This document shows, in pieces, positions 24,321-32,900 of a stretch of DNA of 64,000 nt (the first letter of the stretch is position 1; each line of letters opens with the position of its first letter). Source of the stretch: Actinomadura_E scrupuli (GTDB lineage: Bacteria; Actinomycetota; Actinomycetes; Streptosporangiales; Streptosporangiaceae); NCBI RefSeq assembly GCF_050971785.1, contig NZ_JBPCCU010000009.1:124001-188000 (forward strand), in the 5' to 3' direction. The position numbers were made by a program, and so were the translations under genes. The notes under the pieces were generated by a model. The model was not told the origin of the DNA, did no database searches, and saw only the letters and a program-made list of their open reading frames with translations.

Positions 24321-24698
24321 CGCCAGGCAGTGCGCGTCTCGCGTACCCGCCGGACGGGCGGCCACCGGACGGGCGGCCACCGGGCGGAGGGCGCCGGGGC
24401 GGACGGCGGCCGTCCGGCGGAGACGGTCGGCCGCCAGCGTGCGCCCGACTTCGACGAGCACGTCGGCCAACTCGACGCGCAGGGCCTCGCAGACCGCGGC
24501 GAGCACCTCCGAGGAGGCCTCCTTCCGTCCCCGCTCCAGCTCCGAGAGGTAGGGCATCGAGATCCGCGCGGTACGCGCCACGTCGGCGAGGGTGCGCCCC
24601 TGCTCTCGGCGGACACCGCGCAGCACGTCACCGAGCAGAACACGCAGCAGGGGCTTCGGCCTGGGCTCGTGCGCTCCCGCCACCACAGGCTCCAGCAT
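24315..24698 (-). CDS. PopR/ClgR-like XRE-family transcriptional activator
   Basis: A 127-residue helix-turn-helix protein. LLGDVLRGVRREQGRTLADVARTA, then RISMPYLSELERGRKEASSEVLAAVCEAL is nearly the ClgR/PopR signature. The rest is an Arg/Ala/Val-rich C-terminal tail ending GTRDAHCLAA. In Streptomyces PopR activates clpP3/clpP4 and is itself degraded by ClpP1P2 through an Ala-Ala end; here the chain also ends in Ala-Ala, which suits such control. Start at ATG 24698 with GGAGG. Convergent with clpP. Confidence 0.82.
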   Translation of the reverse strand: MLEPVVAGAHEPRPKPLLRVLLGDVLRGVRREQGRTLADVARTARISMPYLSELERGRKEASSEVLAAVCEALRVELADVLVEVGRTLAADRLRRTAAVRPGALRPVAARPVAARPAGTRDAHCLAA

Positions 24699-24830
24699 GA
24701 CCCGCCCTCCACCATCCGCCCACCGGATCGATTCGATCTCCTCGTTCCTATCCTGAGAGCCCCGTCCGCGAACACCCCTTTCGCGACAAGCGATATCCGG
24801 CCCGGCCATCCGGCCGCCAGGCCGCTTCCG

Positions 24831-25280
24831 TCACGGGCGGGGCCAGGGCTGTCCGGCGAGACGTTCGATGTCGGTGTTGAACCGCTGGAGGTAGGCGGCG
24901 AAGGTCGCCACCTCTTCGGGCGTCCAGGCGTCCAGGATCTTCTCCAGCCCGCCGACGATCGCCTCGCGCTCGTCGTCGAGGCGGCGCTCGCCCTCCGCGG
25001 TGATGCGGAACTTGCGGGCGATGCCCCCGGCGGGGTCGGGGATGCGTTCGACCAGTCCGTCGCGGAGCATGGCGGCGGTCTGCCGGTTGAGCGTGGAGGC
25101 GTCCAAGCCGAAGGCCTCACTGAGCTGGCGGATGGACATCGGGCCCTCCATCCGGATTCGGCTGAGCAGGATGTAGGCACTGCGGTCCAGGAGGCCGCCC
25201 TCCCGCCGGGACCGGGCGCCCAGAGTGTGCCGTCCGAGCAGCATGGTCTCGTATTCGACCAGGTGGGTGGGCTTGTCCAT
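24831..25280 (-). CDS. MarR-family transcriptional regulator
   Basis: A 149-residue winged-helix protein. LLDRSAYILLSRIRMEGPMSIRQLSEAF leads to recognition helix LDASTLNRQTAAMLRDGLVER, wing IPDPAGGIARKFRITAEGE, and a C-terminal dimer helix. The start at 25280 has GGGAGG six bases ahead; the further ATG at 25304 is less likely. Divergent from an MFS exporter, the standard arrangement of a repressor with its efflux gene. Palindromes between the two genes are candidate operators. Confidence 0.85.
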   Translation of the reverse strand: MDKPTHLVEYETMLLGRHTLGARSRREGGLLDRSAYILLSRIRMEGPMSIRQLSEAFGLDASTLNRQTAAMLRDGLVERIPDPAGGIARKFRITAEGERRLDDEREAIVGGLEKILDAWTPEEVATFAAYLQRFNTDIERLAGQPWPRP

Positions 25281-25334
25281 GCCGTCCTCCCGTGTGCCGC
25301 TCATCGGTAACACACCTGACATGCAGTGTACATA

Positions 25335-25382
25335 ACTTGTGGCTAATACATAACAAGTGTATGGTGCATGTGTACGATGCAC
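25335..25382. promoter_or_regulatory. MarR-type operator cluster between marR and the MFS gene
   Basis: Three overlapping inverted repeats lie in an AT-rich stretch: ACTTGT(25335)...ACAAGT(25353), ATACA(25346)...TGTAT(25358), and GTGCAT(25364)...ATGCAC(25377) with a 7-base centre. The last is the cleanest site. Together they fit autorepression by the divergent MarR. Confidence 0.5.
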
Positions 25383-25415
25383 ATTTGTCTCCGCGAGCAA
25401 GAACGGGAGGCCCGC

Positions 25416-26861
25416 ATGGGCGACTCCACATCCGGTGCCGGCTCCGGCAGGATCGTCGGCGTGCTGGCGCTGGCCGGCATTGTCGCCTCGGTCATGCAGA
25501 CGCTGGTGGTGCCGTTGATCGGCGAGCTCCCGCAGATCCTGCACACCAGCGCCTCCAACGCGACCTGGGCGATCACCGGCACGCTGCTGGCGGCGGCGGT
25601 CGCCACGCCGGTGACCGGGCGGCTGGGTGACCTGTACGGCAAGAAGCGCATGATGCTGACCCTGCTGGCGCCGCTCATCGCCGGCTCGGTGGTCTGCGCC
25701 CTGGCCGGCTCCCTCGCGCCGATGATCGTCGGACGGGGACTGCAGGGCATCGGCATGGGCATCGTTCCGCTTGCCGTCAGCGCGCTTCGGGACCTGCTGC
25801 CTCCCGAGCGGCTGGGCTCTGCGATCGCGCTTATCAGCGCCTCCATGGGCATCGGCGGGGCACTGGGCCTGCCGATCTCGGCGGCGGTCGCCGAGCAGGC
25901 GAGCTGGCGCGTGCTGTTCTGGGGCTCGGCGGTGCTGAGCCTGCTGGTCGCCGTGGCCACCTGGCTGGTGGTGCCCGCCACACCCGTCAAGGCCCGGGCA
26001 CGTTTCGACCCGCTCGGCGCGCTCGGTCTGGGGGTCGGCCTGCTGTGCCTGCTGCTCGGTGTCTCCAAGGGCTCCGACTGGGGATGGACGAGCGGCACGA
26101 TCCTCGGCCTGTTCGCGGTCTCGCTGGTCGTCCTGCCGGTGTGGGCCCTGTGGGAGCTGCGGACCGGTGACCCGCTGATCGACCTGCGGGTCACCGCACG
26201 GCCGCAGGTCCTGCTGACCAACGTGGCCTCGATCGTGGTGGGCTTCGCGATGTACGCCCAGGCGCTGATCGTGCCCCAGCTGCTGCAGCTCCCCGAGGCC
26301 ACCGGCTACGGCCTGGGCACCTCGATGCTCGGCGCCGGGCTGGCGATGGCCCCGGGCGGCCTGATGATGATGCTGCTGGCACCGGTCGGCGGGAAGCTGA
26401 CCGCGGCTCGCGGGCCGAAGGTCACCCTGTTCGCCGGCACCCTGGTCATCGCCCTCGGCTACGCCTCCTCCCTGGTCCTGATGGGGTCGGTGTGGGGACT
26501 GGTCCTCGTCGGCTGCATCTGCAACACCGGTGTCGGCCTGGCCTACGGGGCGATGCCCGCCCTCATCATGGGCGCGGTGCCGGTGTCGGAGACCGCCTCG
26601 GCCAACAGCTTCAACACCCTGATGCGCTCCATCGGCACCGCGGTTTCGGCGACCGTGGTCGGAGTCGTCCTGGCCCAGATGACCGTCCAGCTGGGTGGAC
26701 ATGCCCTCCCGTCCGAGCAAGGCTTCCGGGTCGGCCTGCTCCTCGGCGGCGGCAGCGCCCTCCTCGCCGCCGCCATCACCCTCACCATCCCCGCACGCAG
26801 AGCCGCCCGCCCGGCCGAACACGTGATCACGGCCGACGTGCCCGCGGAGGTCGTGGCCTGA
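25416..26861 (+). CDS. MFS drug exporter, DHA2-like family
   Basis: A 481-residue transporter with about fourteen hydrophobic segments. The A-loop GRLGDLYGKKRMMLTLL and VGRGLQGIGMGIVPLAVSALRD are the motifs of proton-linked drug exporters of the EmrB/QacA type. GGGAGG stands six bases before ATG 25416. Control by the divergent MarR is likely. A GC hairpin follows at 26927. Confidence 0.87.
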   Translation: MGDSTSGAGSGRIVGVLALAGIVASVMQTLVVPLIGELPQILHTSASNATWAITGTLLAAAVATPVTGRLGDLYGKKRMMLTLLAPLIAGSVVCALAGSLAPMIVGRGLQGIGMGIVPLAVSALRDLLPPERLGSAIALISASMGIGGALGLPISAAVAEQASWRVLFWGSAVLSLLVAVATWLVVPATPVKARARFDPLGALGLGVGLLCLLLGVSKGSDWGWTSGTILGLFAVSLVVLPVWALWELRTGDPLIDLRVTARPQVLLTNVASIVVGFAMYAQALIVPQLLQLPEATGYGLGTSMLGAGLAMAPGGLMMMLLAPVGGKLTAARGPKVTLFAGTLVIALGYASSLVLMGSVWGLVLVGCICNTGVGLAYGAMPALIMGAVPVSETASANSFNTLMRSIGTAVSATVVGVVLAQMTVQLGGHALPSEQGFRVGLLLGGGSALLAAAITLTIPARRAARPAEHVITADVPAEVVA

Positions 26862-26926
26862 AACCCCGCCGTTCCGCCGCATGCGGGCTCACGAGGGCCC
26901 CGCGGGCGAAACGGCGACGGCGGCCC

Positions 26927-26963
26927 AGCCCGCACCCGGGTCCTGCGGAACCGGGTGCGGGCT
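26927..26963 (+). terminator. GC hairpin after the MFS gene
   Basis: A 13-base stem AGCCCGCACCCGG / CCGGGTGCGGGCT with an 11-base loop, ending about 70 bases before the next start. A likely terminator of the exporter transcript. Confidence 0.7.
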
Positions 26964-27034
26964 CTTCGCGTCGTACGTCAGACTCGCGGCGGTGTACCGG
27001 GGTCGTCTCGGTTTCTGCGTCCTACGGAGGCGTG

Positions 27035-28438
27035 ATGAGTTCGTCTGGTGAAGGTGGCGGCAACACTTATCTGGATCAGGTGGTCGCGCAGCAGGCCGTC
27101 CTGGAGGACGACCTCAGATCGAGACGCGCGTACGGTGCCGCCCCCGTTGCGGCGGCGGCGCCCGGCTCGGTGAGCCCGCTCATGAAGCGGGAGCGGTCCC
27201 TTGGCGCCGTGGCCTCCCCCAAGCCGGGGCCTGGCCCCGTCGACGTACGGATCAGTGGATGGTGGCGGTGGAAGACCGTCATCGTGCCGCCGAACGCCTT
27301 CGTGGTCCACACTCGGCGCGGCAAGCCGGCACCCCTGCACATCGGGCTCGGCATGTCGTTCAAGTACAACCCGGCCACCGACTCCTTCCTGGTGGTTCCG
27401 GGGGCCACCCAGACGATCCTGATCAACGCGTACTGCATCTGCGGGGAGCTGCAGGGCGTGCTCGTTCAGGGGTACGTGCAGTGGATCATTCAGGACTTCG
27501 GCACGGCCTACCGCAAGCTGGACTTCAGCGACGGCGAGGATCCGATGCGGCTGGTCAACCTGCAGCTCAAGGAGCAGGCCGAGGCAGCGATCAAGGACAA
27601 GGTGTCCACCATGGGCGTGCGCGACGTGCTCAGCGACAAGCAGCCGATCATCGAGGAACTGACGGCCAGGCTGCGGGCGGTCGCCGAGGGCGAGGACAAC
27701 AGCGACCAGGGGCTGGGCCTGCGCATCGTCACCGTGCAGATCAAAGAGGCCGTGGTCAGCTCGTCGAGACTGTGGGAGAACCTGCAGAAGCCCTACCGGT
27801 CCGACCAGGCCAGAATCGCCCGCCTGGCGGAGCTCCAGGCCGAAGAGGCGATCTCCGAACGCGAGATGGCCGCCGCCCGGCTGCGGGAGACCCGGCAGAT
27901 CGAGAACCAGCGGGAACTCGCCGAGCTACGCGCCCGCAACGAGGCACGCCTGTTCGACACCGAGGCGACCGAGCAACTGCGGCGCACCCGGGTCGAACAC
28001 GACAGCACCCGCGACGTGGCCGAGCTCGAGAAGGAGACGACGCTGCACGCGCTGCGGCTGGAGCGGGAGCGCAACGCCGAGGAGGCGGAGACCGGGCGGT
28101 TGCGGATCGGCACCGAGCGGGAGCTGAAGCGGCTCGAACTCGACGGCCAGCTGGACCAGGCGGCGGCCAAGGCCCGGTCCGCGCACGAACTCAGCCTCCT
28201 GGTGCTGGAACGGGAACGGATCCGCGCGGCGATGGCGAACGAGCAGACCCCGGCCAGCATCCAGGCGAAGCTGGTCGGCTCGCTGCCCGAGATCGTGGAG
28301 AAGCTCCCCAAGCCCGACGAGGTACGTTCGGTCACCATCGGGGGCAACAACGCCACGACGCTGGCAGGCCTGATCGCCGAACTGTCCGGCGTGCTCGGCG
28401 CGCTCCGGACGGCCACGGAGAGCGACCCCGAGAAGTAG
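27035..28438 (+). CDS. SPFH (band 7/prohibitin) domain protein with long coiled coil
   Basis: A 467-residue protein from ATG 27035 behind GGAGG. A Gly/Ala-rich leader (to about 70) precedes the SPFH domain (about 75-260): TVIVPPNAFVVHTRRGKP, LQGVLVQGYVQWIIQDFGTAYRKL, DDNSDQGLGLRIVTVQIKEAV-type segment. Then a heptad-like coiled coil of about 170 residues (ARIARLAELQAEEAISEREMAAAR and on) and a C-terminal helix. No membrane segment is seen, unlike classical stomatin or prohibitin. SPFH proteins organise membrane complexes; the partner is unknown. Stands alone between two unrelated operons. Confidence 0.75.
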   Translation: MSSSGEGGGNTYLDQVVAQQAVLEDDLRSRRAYGAAPVAAAAPGSVSPLMKRERSLGAVASPKPGPGPVDVRISGWWRWKTVIVPPNAFVVHTRRGKPAPLHIGLGMSFKYNPATDSFLVVPGATQTILINAYCICGELQGVLVQGYVQWIIQDFGTAYRKLDFSDGEDPMRLVNLQLKEQAEAAIKDKVSTMGVRDVLSDKQPIIEELTARLRAVAEGEDNSDQGLGLRIVTVQIKEAVVSSSRLWENLQKPYRSDQARIARLAELQAEEAISEREMAAARLRETRQIENQRELAELRARNEARLFDTEATEQLRRTRVEHDSTRDVAELEKETTLHALRLERERNAEEAETGRLRIGTERELKRLELDGQLDQAAAKARSAHELSLLVLERERIRAAMANEQTPASIQAKLVGSLPEIVEKLPKPDEVRSVTIGGNNATTLAGLIAELSGVLGALRTATESDPEK

Positions 28439-28529
28439 ACGGTCCCTGGACGGCCTCGCGCGATGTCCGATCCGGGCCGATCGTTGCAGTGGGATACCCC
28501 ATAGGGAGGAAGGGGGCTATCGGGAAGCA

Positions 28530-29459
28530 ATGGGATGTGTGCGTTGGCACACTTCCGTTGTCATGCGATCGTCTCCCTCGGGCCCGGTGCCCTGCTCAGT
28601 GCCCCCTGGGGTGCCCCCACGTGGCGACGGCGAACCCGACTGGTTCGCCGACGACTTCCACCGCGCCGAGCGGGGCCGCCGGACCGGGCTCCTCGTCGCG
28701 GTGATCGCCTTGGTCGCGGTCGGCACGGCGGGAGCCCTCGGCTGGGCCCTCTGGCCTGCGATGTCACCGGCCACGGCCAGGAACGCCGCACCGGCTCCCT
28801 CCGGGCACGACGGCACGGCCACGCCCGCCACCTCCCCCACGGCCAAGCCCCTCGTCTCCCCCAAGGGCAGGGGGAGCAGGACGCCGGACGTACCAGCGAG
28901 GGGGCTGGGGACCTTCACCGCCGCCAAGGGCGGCACCCGCCGCGTCGGTGACGGCGGGACGCTGATCCGCTACGCGGTGCGGGTGGAGAAGGGCATCGGC
29001 CGGCGGACCGGGGAGTTCGCCCGGGCCGTCGACACGATCCTGGCGGCCCCGCGCGGCTGGACGGCGGCCGGCAGGTGGTCCTTCCAGCGCGTCGACGCCA
29101 AGCCGTACGACTTCGTGGTCACCCTGGCCTCGCCGGACACCTCCGAGAGGCTGTGCGCGGCGAACGGAATGCAGACCGGCGGGAAGGTCAACTGCAGCGC
29201 TCCCGGTGACGTCGTGATCAACCTCAGGCGATGGATCCTCCTCACCCCCTACTACCGGGGCAGGCCCGACCTCTACCACGCGCTGGCGATCGACCATGAG
29301 ATCGGCCACCGGCTGGGCTTCGGCCACATGGCCTGTCCCGGCAAGGGCAAGCCCGCCCCGGTGATGATGCAGCAGATCTACGGCCTGCACGGCTGCGTCG
29401 CCAACGGCTGGCCCTACGACTCCCGCGGCCGGCTCCTCAGCGGCCCCGGCGTCCCCTGA
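28530..29459 (+). CDS. DUF3152-type membrane-anchored zincin-like protein
   Basis: A 309-residue protein: cytoplasmic basic leader, transmembrane helix (about 52-72, LLVAVIALVAVGTAGALGW), a Ser/Thr/Pro linker, then a domain with RYAVRVEKGIGRRTGEFA, RWSFQRVDAKPYDFVVTLASPD, Cys residues in RLCAANGMQTGGKVNCS, and the zinc site IDHEIGHRLGFGHMACPG (HExxHxxGxxH). This is the DUF3152 pattern with metzincin-type ligands, so a metallopeptidase is likely, though activity is not proven. Start ATG 28530 is weakly supported; 28563 is possible. The stem TGTGC-GTTG-GCACA overlaps the first codons. Confidence 0.72.
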   Translation: MGCVRWHTSVVMRSSPSGPVPCSVPPGVPPRGDGEPDWFADDFHRAERGRRTGLLVAVIALVAVGTAGALGWALWPAMSPATARNAAPAPSGHDGTATPATSPTAKPLVSPKGRGSRTPDVPARGLGTFTAAKGGTRRVGDGGTLIRYAVRVEKGIGRRTGEFARAVDTILAAPRGWTAAGRWSFQRVDAKPYDFVVTLASPDTSERLCAANGMQTGGKVNCSAPGDVVINLRRWILLTPYYRGRPDLYHALAIDHEIGHRLGFGHMACPGKGKPAPVMMQQIYGLHGCVANGWPYDSRGRLLSGPGVP

Positions 29460-29470
29460 CCTCCGCGCGG

Positions 29471-30310
29471 CTAGCCCCCTGTTCGGCGTGCGGTGAACAG
29501 CAGGTATTCCCAGTCCATCGAGCTGGAGCCGGTGCCGGCGGTGTGGCGGCGGGCGAGGGCGGCCAGGTCCTCGTCCAGGGCGGCGACGCGGTCAGGGTCG
29601 TCCGCGAGGCCGCGGTAGGCGGCGATGGTCGGGCCGTAGTGGGATTTGAAGAAGTCGCGGAACGCCTCGGGCGTCGGGAACCGGTCGATCCGAACGGTCC
29701 GCCGGTCGGCCGTGACGTCGGTGATCCGGTCGCCGAGGAGTGCGCGGACGTGTTCCGGCCGTCCCCACAGGGGTGGCGGCTGCGTGCCGGGCGGCGGGGA
29801 CACGTAGGGCTTCATCGCCGCGAACATCTGGCCGATGAAACCCTCCGGCGTCCAGCTGATCACGCCGAGGGTGCCGCCCGGGCGGCAGACGCGGAGCATC
29901 TCGTCGGCGGCGGCCTGGTGGTGCGGGGCGAACATGATCCCGACGCAGGACAGCACGGCGTCGAACTCGCCGTCGGCGAACGGCAGCTCCTCGGCGTCGG
30001 CCTGGCACCACTCCAGCTCCGCGCCGCGCCGTGCCGACGCCCGGCGCCCGGCCTCCAGCAGCTCCGGGGTCAGGTCGCTGGCGACCACCTGGGCGCCCGC
30101 CAGCGCCGCGGGGATCGCGACGTTTCCCGAGCCGGCCGCGATGTCCAGCACCCGGTCGCCGGGCCGGACCCCGCACGCCTCCACCAGGGTGGCGCCCAGG
30201 TCAGGGATGACCTCCGAGGCCACTGCCGGGTAGTCGCCCAGCGCCCACATGGCGCGGTGCTTGGCCTTCAAGGCACGGTCCGTCTCGTCCACGCTGATCA
30301 ATTCGCTCAT
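29471..30310 (-). CDS. Class I SAM-dependent methyltransferase
   Basis: A 279-residue enzyme. Motif I VLDIAAGSGNVAIPAALAGA, motif II acidic end QVVASDLTPELLEAGR, motif III EWCQADAEELPFADGEFDAVLS, and RVCRPGGTLGVISWTPEGF complete a UbiE-like methyltransferase core. Substrate is unknown. Divergent from the HxlR regulator 87 bases away, which suggests control by it. Confidence 0.83.
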   Translation of the reverse strand: MSELISVDETDRALKAKHRAMWALGDYPAVASEVIPDLGATLVEACGVRPGDRVLDIAAGSGNVAIPAALAGAQVVASDLTPELLEAGRRASARRGAELEWCQADAEELPFADGEFDAVLSCVGIMFAPHHQAAADEMLRVCRPGGTLGVISWTPEGFIGQMFAAMKPYVSPPPGTQPPPLWGRPEHVRALLGDRITDVTADRRTVRIDRFPTPEAFRDFFKSHYGPTIAAYRGLADDPDRVAALDEDLAALARRHTAGTGSSSMDWEYLLFTARRTGG

Positions 30311-30346
30311 GGAACCGACTCTAGGTAACGGCCGAATCACCTCCTA

Positions 30347-30361
30347 GTACAACATCTGTAC
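30347..30361. promoter_or_regulatory. Candidate HxlR operator
   Basis: GTACA-ACATC-TGTAC, a 5-base-arm inverted repeat with 5-base spacer in the divergent promoter, 37 bases from the methyltransferase start and 36 from the HxlR start. HxlR regulators bind sites of this general form. Confidence 0.5.
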
Positions 30362-30397
30362 CGGGCGGACGCCAGGGCCGGGCTCTACGCTGCACCC

Positions 30398-31075
30398 ATG
30401 GGAGCCTCGTACTACCAGTTCTGCCCCATCGCCAAGGCCATGGAAATGCTCGACGAGCGCTGGACCCTGCTCGTCGTACGGGAACTGCTGTCCGGGAGCA
30501 GGCACTTCAACGAGATACGCCGTGGTGTGCCGAGGATGTCTCCCACGCTGCTGTCCAAGCGCATGCAGCAGCTGATGCGCGCCGGCATCGTGGAGAGGGC
30601 GACCGACGGCAACGACGTACGGTACGTCCTGACCCCGGCCGGCCAGGAGCTGCGGCCGGTGGTCGAGGCGCTCGGCGTCTGGGGCACCCGCTGGATCGGC
30701 CGGCTCGGTGAGATCGACCTGGACCCCAAACTGCTGCTGTGGGACATGCGCCGGCGCATCGACCACGAGGCGGTGCCGACCGGCCGGACCGTGGTGCTGT
30801 TCAGCTTCCCGGACGTGCAGCCGCGCGCCCGGGACTGGTGGCTGGTGATCGAGTCCGGCGAAGCCGACGTCTGCGACGTGGACCCCGGTCACCCCGTGGC
30901 GGTGCGGGTGACCGCGGGCCTGCGCCACCTGGTCGATATCTGGCGCGGTGACCTCGGCTGGCCCGACGCCCTGCGCTCCGGCGCGGTCGACGTCCACGGC
31001 CCCGAGGAGCTCCGCCGGGAGATGCCCGGCTGGTTCACGCTCTCGACGTTCGCCTCGGTGCCTCGCCCCGTCTGA
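30398..31075 (+). CDS. HxlR-family winged-helix regulator with C-terminal SCP2-like domain
   Basis: A 225-residue protein. CPIAKAMEMLDERWTLLVVRELLSG is the HxlR start with its redox-capable Cys, then FNEIRRGVPRMSPTLLSKRMQQL and the wing VERATDGNDVRYVLTPAGQEL. Residues about 120-225 form an extra domain (PGHPVAVRVTAGLRHLVDIWRGDL) similar to sterol-carrier-type regions fused to HxlR proteins, which may sense a lipid-like ligand. Divergent from the methyltransferase. Confidence 0.85.
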   Translation: MGASYYQFCPIAKAMEMLDERWTLLVVRELLSGSRHFNEIRRGVPRMSPTLLSKRMQQLMRAGIVERATDGNDVRYVLTPAGQELRPVVEALGVWGTRWIGRLGEIDLDPKLLLWDMRRRIDHEAVPTGRTVVLFSFPDVQPRARDWWLVIESGEADVCDVDPGHPVAVRVTAGLRHLVDIWRGDLGWPDALRSGAVDVHGPEELRREMPGWFTLSTFASVPRPV

Positions 31076-31127
31076 CCCTCCGGCGGGGCGGTCGGCGTGG
31101 GCGGTCGGCGGGGATGGTTGTGACCCT

Positions 31128-31138
31128 GTTCACAGAAC
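31128..31138. promoter_or_regulatory. Short inverted repeat before the dehydrogenase operon
   Basis: GTTC-ACA-GAAC lies 24 bases before the ATG at 31163. It may be an operator, but the arms are only four bases long. Confidence 0.3.
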
Positions 31139-31162
31139 CAAGCGTTTGCTACCGTCCGGCAC

Positions 31163-32242
31163 ATGATCTCCACGATTGTCTGGGGCACCGGCAACGTCGG
31201 TCGTCTGGCCATCCGAGCCGTCGAGGCCCACCCCGCACTGAAGCTCACCGCCGTACTCGTCCACAACCCAGACAAGGTCGGCCGCGACGCGGGTGAACTC
31301 GGCGGGCTCGGCCGCGACCTGGGGATCGCGGCGACCGACGACATCGACGCGGTGCTGGCCACCGGCCCCCAAGCGGTGGTGTACGCGGCGTCCGGCGACA
31401 TCCGACCTGACGATGCGCTCGCCGACATCGTCAGGGCGATCCGGGCCGGCGCCGTGGTCGTCACCCCGGCGTTGTACGCGCTCTACGACCAGCGCAACGC
31501 CCCGCCGGAGCTGCGGGAACCGGTGCTGGCGGCCATCGCGGCCGGCGGCGGCTCGCTGTTCGTCTCCGGCGTCGACCCCGGCTGGGGCAACGACGTGCTG
31601 CCGCTGCTGCTCAGCGGGCTCGGCAGCACCGTGGACGTGATCCGCTGCCAGGAGATCTTCGACTACTCCACCTACGACCAGGAGGACTCGGTCCGGTACC
31701 TGGTCGGGATGGGCCAGCCGATGGACTACGAGCCGCCGATGCTCTCGCCGACGGTCCCGACCATGGTGTGGGGCGGGCAGATCCGGCTGATGGCCAGGGC
31801 GCTCGGCGTCGAGCTCGACGAGATCCGCGAGACCCTGGACCGGCGCCCGCTCGACGCCACGGTGAGCACCAAGACGATGGGCGAGTTCGAGGCCGGTACC
31901 CAGGGCGCCGTGCGGTTCGAGGTGCAGGGCATCGTCGAGGGCGAACCGCGCCTCGTCATCGAACACGTCACCCGTATCCACGCGTCCTGCGCACCGGACT
32001 GGCCGACGCCGCCCGACGGCGACGGGGCGCACCGGGTGGTCATCGAGGGCCGCCCGCGCATCGAGGTCACGGTCGAGGCCACCGACGAGGGCGGCAACCG
32101 GTCCGCGGGCGGGAACGCCACCGCGGTCGGCCGGCTGGTGAGCGCCATCGACTGGCTCGTGGACGCGGAACCCGGACTCTACGACGCGCTCGACGTCCCA
32201 CTGCGCCCGGCAGTCGGCAAGCTCGGAAGGAAGCAACCATGA
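31163..32242 (+). CDS. NAD(P)H-dependent amine dehydrogenase / DapB-like N-terminal oxidoreductase
   Basis: A 359-residue enzyme. WGTGNVGRLAIRAVEAHPALKLTAVLV is a dinucleotide-binding fold of the dihydrodipicolinate-reductase type, then GVDPGWGNDVLPLLLSG and EIFDYSTYDQEDSVRYLVGMG, seen in 2,4-diaminopentanoate-dehydrogenase-like proteins. The substrate is unknown. Stop overlaps the next start as ATGA. It follows divergently placed HxlR genes but is a separate unit. Confidence 0.75.
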   Translation: MISTIVWGTGNVGRLAIRAVEAHPALKLTAVLVHNPDKVGRDAGELGGLGRDLGIAATDDIDAVLATGPQAVVYAASGDIRPDDALADIVRAIRAGAVVVTPALYALYDQRNAPPELREPVLAAIAAGGGSLFVSGVDPGWGNDVLPLLLSGLGSTVDVIRCQEIFDYSTYDQEDSVRYLVGMGQPMDYEPPMLSPTVPTMVWGGQIRLMARALGVELDEIRETLDRRPLDATVSTKTMGEFEAGTQGAVRFEVQGIVEGEPRLVIEHVTRIHASCAPDWPTPPDGDGAHRVVIEGRPRIEVTVEATDEGGNRSAGGNATAVGRLVSAIDWLVDAEPGLYDALDVPLRPAVGKLGRKQP

Positions 32243-32718
32243 ACATCGACATCCCCGAGGGCAAGGACGCGATCGAGTACGTGTGGGGCGAGATGGTCCC
32301 CGGCATCGGGATCGCCGCCTCCAACTTCTCGCTCTCGGTGTACGCCCACACCACCCTCGGGCTCCGTGAGTTCGAGGCCGCGCGGCTGCGGATAGCGCAG
32401 ATCAACGGGTGCGTCTTCTGCCTCGACTGGCGGACCGAGCGGGACGGGGAGAAGGTCGAGGAGGAGTTCGCCGACGCGGTGACCGAGTGGCGCACCACCG
32501 ACGCCTTCGACGACCGCACCCGGCTGGCCGCCGAGTACGCCGAGCGGTACGCCCTGGATCACCACGGCCTCGACGACGAGTTCTGGACTCGGATGACCGC
32601 GCACTACAGCCAGCTCGAGATCGTGGAGCTGAGCATGAGCATCGGCTCCTGGCTGGCCTTCGGCCGGCTCAACCACGTGCTGGGCCTCGACACCGTCTGC
32701 CTGCTGCCCCGCCGCTGA
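32239..32718 (+). CDS. Carboxymuconolactone decarboxylase / AhpD-like protein
   Basis: A 159-residue helical protein with the AhpD-type redox pair in RIAQINGCVFCLDWRTERDGE (CxxC; here CVFC) and the matching helix DRTRLAAEYAERYALDHHGLDD. The pair suggests peroxide or thiol reduction, or the lactone-type reactions of the family. Coupled to the dehydrogenase by ATGA overlap, so the two probably serve one pathway. Confidence 0.8.
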   Translation: MNIDIPEGKDAIEYVWGEMVPGIGIAASNFSLSVYAHTTLGLREFEAARLRIAQINGCVFCLDWRTERDGEKVEEEFADAVTEWRTTDAFDDRTRLAAEYAERYALDHHGLDDEFWTRMTAHYSQLEIVELSMSIGSWLAFGRLNHVLGLDTVCLLPRR

Positions 32719-32900
32719 CCCGCTCGCCGGGCCTGGCGTGCCGACCTGATCCGGCGCCGTGCACCGCCGGAGATCCTGCCTGCGATCACGCGGTCACGCT
32801 CCGCGAAGCGGACGAACACACTGTGATCCGGCGCTCCCGAAAATGTGATCAGCCACACATTACTCGCCAGTACGTAGTGACTTAACGCGCGAGCAACATG

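Noticed and set aside
24831..26882. Minus-strand frame of 683 residues overlapping the MFS exporter
   Set aside because: Only its last 149 residues encode the MarR protein; the rest is the shadow of the exporter gene in another frame.
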